A DNA stretch of 64,000 nucleotides from Spirochaetes bacterium GWB1_60_80 (GCA_001829185.1 MIAR01000004.1:62001-126000), one strand, 5' to 3'; shown: positions 8,953 through 16,951, counted from the stretch's first letter. Notes: a model not told the origin generated them from the letters alone. Program-made: numbers and translations.

Positions 8953-9111
8953 ATGAGCAGTCTAGAAATTGACACTCGAATTTCACCACCGCTGGAAGTG
9001 CCAATAGCACCACCTCCGCCAGCGGAACCGCTACCCTCCGCGGAAGACATCCCCCCGCCACCGCCTCCGGTAGACGACATTTACGGCCATACTATCGATA
9101 TTAGAGCCTAA
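8953..9111 (+). CDS. Small proline-rich acidic protein (52 aa)
   Basis: A short gene that length cut-offs would miss. It has a near-perfect AAGGAGG Shine-Dalgarno 5 nt before the ATG, a fitting promoter, and a stop at 9109-9111. The product of 52 residues is rich in Pro and acidic residues. It has two proline runs (PIAPPPPAEPLP and DIPPPPPPVDD) between a short N-terminus (MSSLEIDTRI) and the C-terminus DDIYGHTIDIRA. There is no signal peptide or membrane segment. Polyproline runs of this kind need EF-P for efficient translation. I do not recognise a family. It may be a single-gene unit; the convergent TetR gene ends 18 nt downstream. Confidence 0.65.
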   Translation: MSSLEIDTRISPPLEVPIAPPPPAEPLPSAEDIPPPPPPVDDIYGHTIDIRA

Positions 9112-9129
9112 TACTGGCACGGTAAAAAG

Positions 9130-9729
9130 CTAAGATACAGTCACGGGGACGATCAGGTTTTTGACCAATTGCCTTATTGTTTGCTTTTCAAGTATCAAGT
9201 GTGAAATTTGGCCGTTGATTAGCAGGGATGCAAAGCCGTGCAGACAGCTCCAGAGCCGGGTTGAGGCAAGCTCGATGGGTTCAGGTGGTAGCAGTTTTGC
9301 AGCCTGACAGAATCGCACTGAGTCGGACAGCAATCGGTAACACTGATGGGTCATTTCGTTATATTCCGGAAAATCCTGTTCATTATCTAGTATTCCCGAA
9401 AAAAGAATTGAAAACAACTCCTTCTCAGCTACAGCGAAATCGACATAGGCCCAGGCGGCTTCGAGCAAGCGCTTCTGAGCATCGGCGCCACAACCAGCCA
9501 ATACGCTCGACATCCGATCGTAGAGCCGACAAAATCCTTCTGTCATGATGGCCGCAATCAAAGCCCGCTTATCCTTGAAATGCGCATAGGGCGCGGTATG
9601 GCTGACCCCGGCCTTAATAGCGACCTTACGCAATGAAAAGCCGCCGACGCCACTTTGGGTCAGAATCTCAATCCCGGCTGTAATCAAGGCCCGTTTCAAA
9701 TCACCATGGTGATAGTTATCTCGATCCAT
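9130..9729 (-). CDS. TetR/AcrR-family transcriptional regulator
   Basis: A 199-residue repressor-type protein. The N-terminal helix-turn-helix is typical: LKRALITAGIEILTQSG, then FSLRKVAIKAGVSHTAPYAHF (recognition helix) and DKRALIAAI. The C-terminal half is the variable ligand-binding and dimerisation domain. The gene is divergent from the aldolase-aminotransferase-kinase-MFS operon, and the 83-nt space between them holds two matching palindromes over the promoters. It therefore most likely represses both itself and the operon until a pathway metabolite binds. The inducer cannot be told from the sequence. Confidence 0.9.
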   Translation of the reverse strand: MDRDNYHHGDLKRALITAGIEILTQSGVGGFSLRKVAIKAGVSHTAPYAHFKDKRALIAAIMTEGFCRLYDRMSSVLAGCGADAQKRLLEAAWAYVDFAVAEKELFSILFSGILDNEQDFPEYNEMTHQCYRLLSDSVRFCQAAKLLPPEPIELASTRLWSCLHGFASLLINGQISHLILEKQTIRQLVKNLIVPVTVS

Positions 9730-9747
9730 GGCTAGTCCTACACCTTT

Positions 9748-9796
9748 ATCTTGACAATGTCAAGATGATGAACTATCCTATCTTTACAATGTAAAG
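9748..9796. promoter_or_regulatory. Two TetR operator palindromes
   Basis: Operator 1 is ATCTTGACA-A-TGTCAAGAT (9748-9766, 9+1+9, perfect). Operator 2 is CTTTACA-A-TGTAAAG (9782-9796, 7+1+7, perfect). They share the core CTTkACAaTGTmAAG and their centres are 32 bp apart, about three helical turns, so two dimers would bind the same DNA face. Confidence 0.85.
9751..9779 (+). promoter_or_regulatory. Promoter of the catabolic operon
   Basis: TTGACA (9751-9756) lies inside operator 1; after 17 nt comes TATCCT (9774-9779). Transcription would start near 9786, inside operator 2. By symmetry of operator 1 there is also a TTGACA on the minus strand that may serve the tetR gene, though its -10 (TAGGAC) is weak. 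Confidence 0.7.
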
Positions 9797-9812
9797 TTCA
9801 TGGAGGAGCAAC

Positions 9813-10499
9813 GTGCAATACTATGAAGTGGTACGGGAATCTTTGGTCTCCACCGCCCGCAACCTGACAACCAAAGGGTATCTGATGGCAACGGGAGGTA
9901 ATCTATCCGTTCGCGTACCTGACGGGCACGACATGCTCATAACTCCATCGAATAGCGATTATATGACGATGCAGCCAAAGGACATCTGCCAGCTCGATCA
10001 AGAGTTACGGCAACGGGAAGGCCCGTTGCCGCCATCGGTTGAAAGCGCCATGCATTCCGCGATCTACCGCATGCGGCCGGATGTAATGGCCATCATCCAT
10101 ACTCACCAAGTTTATGCCAGCGCCGTTAGCCTGACCGGGAAAGGTATCCCTGCCCTCTTCGACGAGCAAGCCAGATTTCTAGGGCGTACGATTGAATTGA
10201 TTCCTTACGCGCCCTCTGGCACAGCCAGCCTAGCCCGACTGGTCGCCCGCCGAGTCCGCAGCCGCAACAATGCGTATCTCATGCAAAATCATGGCGCCAT
10301 CTGCTTCGGCCTTACTTTGGAACGGGCGGTGCATAATGTCGAGATACTCGAAAAATGCGCCTTGGCCTGGTTGTTGAGCTTATGCACTAGCCAGACAACT
10401 ACCAGAATTCCTCTTGTAGTCCGCGAGGTAGCCTTTGCGAAGCTCAAGGCGGATTACGAAAAACACAATACAGAGCCAAGCTTTATTGCCCAAGAATAA
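9813..10499 (+). CDS. Class II aldolase/adducin family protein (fuculose-P aldolase-like)
   Basis: A 228-residue zinc-dependent aldolase or epimerase of the AraD/FucA fold. Metal and catalytic positions are visible: SVESAMHSAIY (Glu), IIHTHQVYAS (H-x-H) and MQNHGAICFG (third His). The N-terminal ATGGNLSVRV and ITPSNSDY are substrate-phosphate-binding elements of the family. The start is GTG, preceded by GGAGGAG at proper spacing. Family members cleave a phosphorylated ketose into DHAP and an aldehyde, or epimerise pentulose phosphates. In this operon it would act after the FGGY kinase. The true substrate is not determined. Confidence 0.85.
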   Translation: MQYYEVVRESLVSTARNLTTKGYLMATGGNLSVRVPDGHDMLITPSNSDYMTMQPKDICQLDQELRQREGPLPPSVESAMHSAIYRMRPDVMAIIHTHQVYASAVSLTGKGIPALFDEQARFLGRTIELIPYAPSGTASLARLVARRVRSRNNAYLMQNHGAICFGLTLERAVHNVEILEKCALAWLLSLCTSQTTTRIPLVVREVAFAKLKADYEKHNTEPSFIAQE

Positions 10500-10521
10500 G
10501 CTGAACGAAAGGAGGCTTACC

Positions 10522-11973
10522 ATGAACCCAAACATCGACTATGGCATAGCCGAGTACCCAGACAGCCACGAAGTCTATAGCAAATTAAAGACACTACTTA
10601 GCCAGCCGCCGCGCCCCTTGCGCCAGGAAAAACTGACGGAGTACCTGGCCTACTTTGACAACCAGTGCACTAGATCCAAAAACCTCAACGTAGCGGCGCG
10701 GCGCATCATTCCGGGTGGTGTGCAACACAACCTGGCATTTAATTACCCCTTCCCGCTGGCTATGGAAAAAGCCAGTGGCGCATATCTGCTTGATATTGAT
10801 GGCAACCGCTATATTGACTTCTTGCAAGCCGGTGGACCCACCATCTTGGGCAGCAATTATGAACCGGTACGAGACAAGGTGTGCGAGCTTTTACAGACTT
10901 GCGGGCCTGTCACCGGCTTGTTTAGCGAATTTGAGTTGAAACTGGCCACGCTAATTCAACGGTTCATGCCTTCTATTGAAATGTTCAGGATGCTTGGCTC
11001 AGGGACAGAAGGTGTGATGGCAGCCATCCGCGCCGCCCGCGCCTATACCGGCCGGAAACGGGTGGTCAAGGCCGGCGGGGCTTATCACGGCTGGTCGGAT
11101 CAGATGGTCTATGGCCTGCATATTCCCGGAACTGGTCGCCTGGAAGCCAAGGGTATTCCTGGCAGCGCCAGTGCGGCCACGGATGAATTCTGGCCAGATA
11201 GCCTGGCCTCGCTGCGCCGAGTTCTACGTCGGAATCGCTGGCGCGGCGGCACAGCTGCCGTCATTCTTGAGCCCTTGGGACCGGAAAGCGGCACCCGCCC
11301 GGTGCCTTTCGATTTTGCGACACAGGTACGCGCCTTGTGCGACGAGTTTGGGACGCTACTTATTTTCGACGAAGTGGTGACCGGTTTCCGGGTCGGACTG
11401 GGTGGAGCCCAGGGGTATTTCGGGGTAAAGCCGGACCTGACCGTCTTCGGCAAATGCATTACTGGCGGCTATCCGATGGCTGGCGGCGTCGGTGGTAAAG
11501 CCGAGATTATTGAACGCTTCGCCTCGGGCCTCGGCGGAAAAACCGGTGAACGGGCCTATATTGGCGGCACGTTGTCCGCCAACCCACTGTCCTGCGCGGC
11601 TGGCTATTACGCCTTGCTGGAAATGGAGCGCACGAATGCCCCGGTGCTAGCAGGGAGAGCGGGAGACCGTTTACGAAAAGGGCTCCAGACTATAATTGAT
11701 CGACATGACCTTCCGTTCGTGACCTATAATCAAGGATCGATCGTCCACCTAGAAACCACCGCGGTCATGCTGCTAGATTTCCATGACCCTCTTAAACTGG
11801 CTCGTGAGCTAAAACCGCGTAAACACATCATGGAACAGATGGGGGCAGCCTATACGGCCACTGGACTGGTAACCTTAGCCGGCAGCCGCATGTATACCTC
11901 GATGGCCGACAGCGACGAGGTAATCGATGATGCACTGGCTCGCTTCGAAACGGTACTCGCCGCTTGCCGGTAG
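10522..11973 (+). CDS. Class III aminotransferase (glutamate-1-semialdehyde aminomutase-like)
   Basis: A 483-residue PLP enzyme. Landmarks are PGGVQHNLAF (N-terminal region as in GSA aminomutases), GSGTEGVMAAIRAARAYTGR (PLP phosphate site), GAYHGWSD, ILEPLGPESG, FDEVVTGFRVG (PLP ring Asp) and VFGKCITGGYPMAG with the Schiff-base lysine. Glutamate-1-semialdehyde aminomutase itself works in haem synthesis, but the catabolic operon context points to an amino-group transfer on a sugar-derived aldehyde or an amino sugar. The start at 10522 is set by AAAGGAGG; the reading frame upstream overlaps the aldolase gene. It lies 22 nt after the aldolase and 30 nt before the kinase. Confidence 0.88.
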   Translation: MNPNIDYGIAEYPDSHEVYSKLKTLLSQPPRPLRQEKLTEYLAYFDNQCTRSKNLNVAARRIIPGGVQHNLAFNYPFPLAMEKASGAYLLDIDGNRYIDFLQAGGPTILGSNYEPVRDKVCELLQTCGPVTGLFSEFELKLATLIQRFMPSIEMFRMLGSGTEGVMAAIRAARAYTGRKRVVKAGGAYHGWSDQMVYGLHIPGTGRLEAKGIPGSASAATDEFWPDSLASLRRVLRRNRWRGGTAAVILEPLGPESGTRPVPFDFATQVRALCDEFGTLLIFDEVVTGFRVGLGGAQGYFGVKPDLTVFGKCITGGYPMAGGVGGKAEIIERFASGLGGKTGERAYIGGTLSANPLSCAAGYYALLEMERTNAPVLAGRAGDRLRKGLQTIIDRHDLPFVTYNQGSIVHLETTAVMLLDFHDPLKLARELKPRKHIMEQMGAAYTATGLVTLAGSRMYTSMADSDEVIDDALARFETVLAACR

Positions 11974-12003
11974 GCAGGATGATTTTAGGCAATAGGGACG
12001 AGC

Positions 12004-13599
12004 ATGACTGAAGAAAAAACGATTATGGCCCTCGACTTGGGCACCTCAGGTATGAAAGTTGCGCTGGTTACGGAACGCGGCCGCATCCTGGCCTGGGAAG
12101 CCGAGTCGCTGGAGCTAATTCTCGGCCCGCACGGTTTGGCCGAGCAGGCGCCAGACTCGTGGTGGGCGGCTTTTTTAACCGCGGCCAAACGCCTGCTTTC
12201 CCGAGCGGTGGTCCCGGCACATACCATCTGCGCCATTTGCTGCTCCACGCAAGGCGAAGGTACGGTAGCGATCAATCAGGACGGAAAACCGCTGATGAAC
12301 TGCATCCTCTGGATGGACATGCGCGGCGCTGCCGCCCTCAAGCGTCAGTTTGGCGGCCCGCTGTCTGTCAACGGCGCCAGCCTGGCACGTATTGCCCGCT
12401 GGATACATCTGACTGGCGGCATGCCTTCCATGACCGGGAAAGACCCGGCTGGCCATATGCTCTATATCCGTGACCACCGACCGGAAATATATGAGAAAAC
12501 CTGGAAGTTCCTCAATGTTCTCGATTACCTCAACCTGCGTCTGTCCGGCCGTTGCGTAGCCACCGTCGATTCGATTCTGACCTCATGGGTAAGCGACAAC
12601 CGCGACCCGCGATGCATCAAATACCATGACGGCTTGGTGCGGGCCAGCGGTATTGAGGCCGATAAACTGCCCGATATCGTGCCGTGCACCGAAATCCTGG
12701 GACCGATCGTACCGGAGCTGGTGACCGAGCTGAGCCTATCGCCGGGGACGCTGGTTGTGGCTGGCGCCATCGACACTAGCGCCGCCGCCATCGGTTCGGG
12801 AGCGGTTCAGAACTATGCCGCTCACTTGTACATCGGCACGTCCTCCTGGATGGCGGCGCACGTCCCTGCCAAAAAAACCGATATCGGCTGCGCTTTGGCA
12901 TCGGTTCCCTGCGCCTTGCCTGACCGCTATTTGCTCACCGCACTCCAAGCCACGGCCGGCGGCAATTTGACCTTCCTGCGCGACAACATCCTCTACCATC
13001 AAGACGAACTCCTGCAAGAGGCGGCTGTCCCGGATATTTTCAAGGTAATCGATCAAATCGCCGCCCGGGTACCAGCCGGGGCCAATGGGCTCCTGTACAC
13101 CCCCTGGATTTGGGGAGAGCGCGCTCCGGTTGAGGATCGGCTATTGCGCGCCGGCCTGCATAACCTATCCTTGCGCAATACCCGCGAGGATATCATCCGC
13201 GCCTTCCTGGAAGGAATTGCCCTGAACACGCGCTGGTTGCTGCAGCCAGTGCAACGCTTTACCGGCCAGCCTATCGGTCCAATCAATATCGTCGGCGGCG
13301 GCGCCCAGTCCGACGTCTGGTGCCAGATATTCGCCGATGTCTTGGGAACGGAAATACGGCAACTGGCCGATCCCGTGTACGCCAATGCCCGCGGGGCGGC
13401 CTGGATCGCAGCCGTCGCCTTGGGGGCTCTACGCTTCCAGGATCTGCCAAGTCTGACGATCTTCAAGAGGTCTTACCAACCGGCCGCCCGAGCAGCAAGC
13501 CGTTACAACGAAAAATTCGCTGTTTTCAAGGATATTCATCGTCGCATGAGGGGAATCTATCATCGCCTGAATCGCGACCAGGAAGCGAGGCAACAATGA
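12004..13599 (+). CDS. FGGY-family carbohydrate kinase
   Basis: A 531-residue ATP-dependent sugar kinase of the xylulokinase/gluconokinase group. The N-terminal phosphate-binding motif is ALDLGTSGMKVAL (residues ~9-21); ICCSTQGEG and NCILWMDMRG follow. The C-terminal FGGY signature region is NIVGGGAQSDVWCQIFADVL with ARGAAWIAAVALG. It would phosphorylate the imported sugar or polyol so that the class II aldolase can cleave it. The sequence does not tell which sugar. The last codons overlap the MFS gene (ATGA), giving tight coupling of uptake and phosphorylation. Confidence 0.92.
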   Translation: MTEEKTIMALDLGTSGMKVALVTERGRILAWEAESLELILGPHGLAEQAPDSWWAAFLTAAKRLLSRAVVPAHTICAICCSTQGEGTVAINQDGKPLMNCILWMDMRGAAALKRQFGGPLSVNGASLARIARWIHLTGGMPSMTGKDPAGHMLYIRDHRPEIYEKTWKFLNVLDYLNLRLSGRCVATVDSILTSWVSDNRDPRCIKYHDGLVRASGIEADKLPDIVPCTEILGPIVPELVTELSLSPGTLVVAGAIDTSAAAIGSGAVQNYAAHLYIGTSSWMAAHVPAKKTDIGCALASVPCALPDRYLLTALQATAGGNLTFLRDNILYHQDELLQEAAVPDIFKVIDQIAARVPAGANGLLYTPWIWGERAPVEDRLLRAGLHNLSLRNTREDIIRAFLEGIALNTRWLLQPVQRFTGQPIGPINIVGGGAQSDVWCQIFADVLGTEIRQLADPVYANARGAAWIAAVALGALRFQDLPSLTIFKRSYQPAARAASRYNEKFAVFKDIHRRMRGIYHRLNRDQEARQQ

Positions 13600-14801
13600 A
13601 CCCCCATTTCAAGGTCTACCGCTACCGCTGGGTAGTCTTGGCGCTTTTTATGTTCATCAACCTGACTATCCAAGTGCTCTGGATCAGCTATGCTCCGATC
13701 ACCGGCTTAGCCGCCCGCTTTCACGGCGTATCCGATCTGGCCATCGGCTTCCTGGCGATGAGCTTCATGATTGCCTTCATACCCTTGTCCATTCCGGTAT
13801 CCTGGGCGATCGACAGCTTCGGCTTCCGGAACACCGTCGGGGTTGGCGCGATCCTGATGGGGCTATTCGGCATATTGCGGGGGCTAGCGGGATCGAACTT
13901 TACGCTGGTGTTGCTGGCGACCATAGGAATAGCCATCTCGCAACCCTTCTTGTTGAATGCCTGGACAAAACTGCCAGCCTTATGGTTTGCCGCCGGCGAG
14001 CGGGCTACCGTGGTCGGCTTGATAACGCTGGCTAACTTGATCGGTACCGCGATTGGCATGGTCGCGACACCGTTACTGACAGAAACCATGGCCATTCCGG
14101 ATATTCAACTGGCCTACGGCTGCATGGCCGCCCTCTCGGCACTGCTGTTCATTTTCTTGGCCCGCGAAAAACCGGCCAGTCCACCCTGCCCCGACGGAGA
14201 AAATGCCCGAGCCTTGATGCTCGATGGTCTCAAACATGCCTTTACTGTACCATCGTTCAGGCTCTATCTCATCATTTCCTTTATCGGCTTGGGAATTTTC
14301 AATGGTATTACCACCTGGACGGAGAGCATGATTCGACCGCGCGGCTTTTCACCTCAGGATGCTGGTACGGTGGGAGCCCTGCTCTTGGCTGGCGGCGTTC
14401 TAGGCGCCGTTATCATACCGATGCTTTCCGACCGGACCGGCCGGCGCAAACCCTTCCTGATAGGTGGCTTTCTGCTAGGCATCCCTGGTCTACTGGGCCT
14501 GACGTTTGCCACCAGCCCTTGGCTCTTGTTCAGTTCAGCCTTTTTCACTGGCGTCTTCCTGGTTAGCGTCAATCCGATTGGCATGCAGTATGCCTCAGAA
14601 ATCGCCAAGCCGACGCCAGAGGGAACCTCAAATGGATTGATTCAGCTGTGCGGACAGGCTTCGGTGGTATTCGTGTACTTGATGGCTGCCTTGCGCACGG
14701 CCAACGGCTCTTTTACGATCAGCCTCCTTTTCGCGGCCGGGATGCTGGTACTTGGCGCACTTCTAATGAGTCTGCTCAAGGATGTGCGCCTGAAGAATTA
14801 G
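13596..14801 (+). CDS. MFS transporter
   Basis: A 401-residue integral membrane carrier with about 12 hydrophobic segments (first: WVVLALFMFINLTIQVLW; others around LAIGFLAMSFMIAFIPLSIP and LIGTAIGMVATPLL). The loop motif DRTGRRKPFL between helices 8 and 9 resembles the MFS D-R-x-G-R-R signature, and PVSWAIDSFGFRN sits at the equivalent place in the first half. It most likely imports the substrate of this TetR-controlled operon. The start overlaps the kinase stop (ATGA). An open frame continues upstream but is antisense-like to the kinase, so the internal ATG is right. Confidence 0.88.
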   Translation: MNPHFKVYRYRWVVLALFMFINLTIQVLWISYAPITGLAARFHGVSDLAIGFLAMSFMIAFIPLSIPVSWAIDSFGFRNTVGVGAILMGLFGILRGLAGSNFTLVLLATIGIAISQPFLLNAWTKLPALWFAAGERATVVGLITLANLIGTAIGMVATPLLTETMAIPDIQLAYGCMAALSALLFIFLAREKPASPPCPDGENARALMLDGLKHAFTVPSFRLYLIISFIGLGIFNGITTWTESMIRPRGFSPQDAGTVGALLLAGGVLGAVIIPMLSDRTGRRKPFLIGGFLLGIPGLLGLTFATSPWLLFSSAFFTGVFLVSVNPIGMQYASEIAKPTPEGTSNGLIQLCGQASVVFVYLMAALRTANGSFTISLLFAAGMLVLGALLMSLLKDVRLKN

Positions 14802-14997
14802 AAATGCCAAGCCTAAAACACTCGGCATGCCTACTAATAAAGACAGACTAATAGCAAATTCAGGGAAGCAGTTAGCAATATACAAAATTAAATACATACC
14901 AAGGTTAATTTTTCGTAGGTGTTTTATTTTATAAAACAAGTGATTTGCTAGCCAAAACGCCGCTGTTTATGCAACTCTCATCAAGCACCCGCCTGAC
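14802..14997. other. AT-rich spacer without genes
   Basis: About 200 nt of AT-rich sequence between the MFS gene and the repeat element. It contains only a weak ATGCC...GGCAT hairpin just after the MFS stop and a 7-bp AT hairpin (14921-14937). No open frame or promoter stands out. Confidence 0.6.
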
Positions 14998-14999
14998 TA

Positions 15000-15130
15000 A
15001 CAGGTTGTTGAAAAAGCCGGTTGCTTTCTCAACAACCTTAACAATTCCTCGCATAGCTTGCGCTATGCTGCGTAATTGTACCGGCTTTTGAAGTGTTGAA
15101 AAGCCGCATCCGCGTTTTTCAACACCCTGC
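15000..15130 (+). repeat. 131-bp MITE-like element, copy A
   Basis: Non-coding element flanked by TA on both sides (14998-14999 and 15131-15132) and present again at 40243-40373 (inverted) and 54432-54562. Its ends are imperfect inverted repeats (rCAGGkTGTTGAAAAA). Inside are three hairpins: a 16-bp stem at the left end (one mismatch), a GCATAGC/GCTATGC stem in the middle and a GTGTTGAAAA/TTTTCAACAC stem at the right end. Equal length, TA flanks and terminal inverted repeats fit a non-autonomous transposon mobilised by an IS630/mariner-type transposase, which is not in this window. Confidence 0.85.
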
Positions 15131-15176
15131 TAAGGCACGCTGTGATGAATTACGTAAGCCAAGCCCGATTAATTGG

Positions 15177-15205
15177 TTGACTGCGCAATACAATTTTCGT
15201 ACTTT
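15177..15205 (+). promoter_or_regulatory. Possible promoter of DUF697 gene
   Basis: TTGACT (15177-15182), 17 nt, TACTTT (15200-15205). The -10 is weak. It would leave a leader of about 85 nt. Confidence 0.35.
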
Positions 15206-15246
15206 AGCCTTCAAGACGGCGTTGCCGGATCAAATTCGCGGACCCC

Positions 15247-15262
15247 CAGGACAGCTGTCCTG
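15247..15262. promoter_or_regulatory. 16-bp perfect palindrome in leader
   Basis: CAGGACAGCTGTCCTG is a perfect palindrome located between the possible promoter and the start of the DUF697 gene. It could be a repressor operator or an RNA hairpin; no matching second site was seen. Confidence 0.4.
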
Positions 15263-15296
15263 CTCTGGGCTGTACGGTATTTTCCAGGAGAATAAT

Positions 15297-15908
15297 ATGT
15301 CTGATGCGCAGAATAACAGCGATAAGGCTGCCAACGCCAAAACGCCGGAACAATTGATCGGTGAACATGTGGGTTTGGCCATGATAGCCGGCGCCATCCC
15401 TATCCCCTTCGTCGACCTGGCGGTAGTCACCACTATACAAGTTGAGCTCTTGAATCGGCTGGCCCAGCACTACCAAGTTGATTTCAACCTCGAACGCGGG
15501 AAGTCGATGATATCGTCCCTGATCGCTTCGTCGGCCGGTATTATGGCCGGGAAAATCGGCGCTAGTCTTGTCAAGGGTATTCCTGGAATCGGCAGCCTAC
15601 TGGGGGTCGGGTCGCAAGTCATCTTCTCCGGCGCCAGTACCTATGCTATCGGCCATATTTTTGATGATCATTTCCGCAAACAGGGCAGCCTGTTCAGCTT
15701 CGATTTCGAAAGGGTCAAACGGGATTTTCAAGCCTTCTTCGAAGAAGGCACCATCTTCGCCCAAAAGAAACAAAAGCAGCCGCCGACTGGACAATCAAAG
15801 GACGACATCCTCAGCACCATTGCCAAGTTGAATAATCTGATGCAGTCCGGAGCTATCAACAAAGATGAATTCGAAAAAGCCAAGGCGGACCTGCTGACGC
15901 GCCTATAG
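15297..15908 (+). CDS. DUF697/YcjF-like membrane protein with SHOCT tail
   Basis: A 203-residue protein. The central region (residues ~20-115) has Gly/Ala-rich hydrophobic helices typical of DUF697 (GLAMIAGAIPIPFVDLAVV, QVELLNRLAQHYQVD, then ASSAGIMAGKIGASLVKGIPG), usually found next to GTPases or as stress-associated membrane proteins. The C-terminal ~30 residues (ILSTIAKLNNLMQSGAINKD followed by EFEKAKADLL) match the SHOCT motif, a short oligomerisation-type helix pair. The ATG at 15297 follows CAGGAGAATA. An open frame reaches upstream into the repeat, but no ribosome-binding site supports it. Function unknown. Confidence 0.72.
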   Translation: MSDAQNNSDKAANAKTPEQLIGEHVGLAMIAGAIPIPFVDLAVVTTIQVELLNRLAQHYQVDFNLERGKSMISSLIASSAGIMAGKIGASLVKGIPGIGSLLGVGSQVIFSGASTYAIGHIFDDHFRKQGSLFSFDFERVKRDFQAFFEEGTIFAQKKQKQPPTGQSKDDILSTIAKLNNLMQSGAINKDEFEKAKADLLTRL

Positions 15909-15945
15909 CCAAGCGCCGGCGTTCTGCTTGCCATAGTATAATGAC

Positions 15946-15978
15946 GAAAGGGCCGACCTATTATTGGCCGGCCCTTTC
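15946..15978. terminator. Bidirectional terminator between DUF697 gene and tRNA
   Basis: GAAAGGGCCG and CGGCCCTTTC pair (10 bp, then a mismatch and two more pairs) around a short loop. It lies between convergent transcription units and has A/T ends on both sides. Confidence 0.7.
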
Positions 15979-16001
15979 GCTACATAGTCGCCATTTTTTT
16001 T

Positions 16002-16075
16002 TGAGCGATGCGGGAATCGAACCCACCACCTACAGCTCCGGAGGCTGTCGCTCTATCCATATGAGCTAATCGCTC
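16002..16075 (-). tRNA. tRNA-Arg (anticodon CCG)
   Basis: A 74-nt cloverleaf on the minus strand. The acceptor stem is GAGCGAT with ATCGCTC and discriminator A. The D-arm region reads TTAGCTCA...GGATAGAGC. The anticodon stem ACAGC/GCTGT closes the loop CTCCGGA with anticodon CCG, and the T-arm carries GGTTCGATTCC. CCA is not encoded. A very good promoter lies directly upstream. Confidence 0.95.
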
Positions 16076-16085
16076 GCTCACTGCT

Positions 16086-16114
16086 ATACTAGTAGTTAGC
16101 TCGATTGATGTCAA
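16086..16114 (-). promoter_or_regulatory. Promoter of tRNA-Arg
   Basis: On the minus strand TTGACA (16109-16114), 17 nt, TAGTAT (16086-16091), ending 10 nt before the mature tRNA 5' end. This supports TTGACA-17-TAnnAT as the house-keeping consensus here. Confidence 0.85.
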
Positions 16115-16205
16115 GTCAAAATGATGGAAGCACGCAAACCGCCAGGGATTGTCGTTAATCCCCCGACTCAATCGCCAAAGCCTCTAGGCTGAGGTTTTGT
16201 CACCA

Positions 16206-16214
16206 TGTTAGTAT
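16206..16214 (+). promoter_or_regulatory. Extended -10 promoter of maf, leaderless
   Basis: TG-T-TAGTAT forms an extended -10 element; 7 nt later comes the maf ATG. No Shine-Dalgarno is present and no clear -35 is seen, which extended -10 promoters tolerate. Confidence 0.5.
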
Positions 16215-16221
16215 CACTCCT

Positions 16222-16860
16222 ATGGATAGAATCGCTTTAGCCAGCGCTTCGCCGCGTCGGCTGGATATTCTTTTACGGCTGGGTTTTGCGACCCAGCCAT
16301 TCCCAGCCGATATCGACGAATCAGTTTATGCCGCCCTCCCGGCCGCGCGCCAAGTCAAAAAACTGGCCCAGGATAAGGCGGAAAAAGCACTGCCCCTCGC
16401 CCCTCCAGAGTATCGCTGGATACTGGCCGCCGATACGCTCATCGAATTACCGGCTCCGCCTAGCCAATCAACTAATGGCAGTGAGCCCGCGCTGGTACTG
16501 GGCAAGGCCGCTGATCGTGCCAGCGCGGCGGCTATGCTGCAACAATTGGCCGGTCGAGAGCACCTGGTGCACACCGGATTAGCCTTGCTTGATCGCCAGA
16601 AGGGTCGCACCGCACTGATAGTGAACACCAGCAGCGTCCGCTTTGCAAAACTGACCGCCGCGGAAATGGACTGGTACCTCAATTCCGCCGAGTGGCGCGG
16701 TGTAGCCGGCGCCTACCGTATTCAAGGAATGGGAGGCTTATTTATCAGCGCCATCCACGGTTCTTACTCCGGCATCATGGGCTTGCCAATCCATGAGTTT
16801 TATGTCATTCTGGGCGAACTTGGTTTTGATCTGTCCGGGTTAAAACCGACGGCATTTTAA
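16222..16860 (+). CDS. maf: Maf family nucleotide pyrophosphatase
   Basis: A 212-residue house-cleaning enzyme that hydrolyses non-canonical or canonical nucleoside triphosphates to monophosphates. Signatures: [12 protein letters not shown] at residues 6-17, AADT with the catalytic Asp, [14 protein letters not shown] and [10 protein letters not shown]. The segment between AADTLIELP and LGKA is longer than usual (a Ser/Pro-rich insert around [13 protein letters not shown]). The mRNA appears leaderless. A GC hairpin at 16879-16893 after the stop may be its terminator. The gene stands alone between the tRNA and the rpsB leader. Confidence 0.93.
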   Translation: MDRIALASASPRRLDILLRLGFATQPFPADIDESVYAALPAARQVKKLAQDKAEKALPLAPPEYRWILAADTLIELPAPPSQSTNGSEPALVLGKAADRASAAAMLQQLAGREHLVHTGLALLDRQKGRTALIVNTSSVRFAKLTAAEMDWYLNSAEWRGVAGAYRIQGMGGLFISAIHGSYSGIMGLPIHEFYVILGELGFDLSGLKPTAF

Positions 16861-16874
16861 ATGCCAATCTTCCG

Positions 16875-16938
16875 TCTGCCGCACCTGGTGCGGCTTTAGA
16901 CGAGAACAAGCGAAGGAGACCCGTCCAACAGACGGGTC
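16875..16938 (+). promoter_or_regulatory. rpsB leader with two hairpins
   Basis: The 91 nt before rpsB contain CCGCAC/GTGCGG (16879-16893, outer GTCT/AGAC pairing) and a perfect 8-bp hairpin GACCCGTC/GACGGGTC (16918-16938), which ends 3 nt before the GGGAGG ribosome-binding site. Ribosomal protein S2 often regulates its own leader in other bacteria; that is only a suggestion here. Confidence 0.5.
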
Positions 16939-16951
16939 ACGGGAGGAATAC

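Noticed and set aside
14921-14937. AT-only hairpin as terminator of the MFS operon
   Set aside because: Only A-T pairs in a generally AT-rich spacer and no following T run; too weak to call.
15093-15296. N-terminal extension of the DUF697 protein into the repeat element
   Set aside because: The added residues come from repeat sequence, have no ribosome-binding site, and the ATG at 15297 has a good one.
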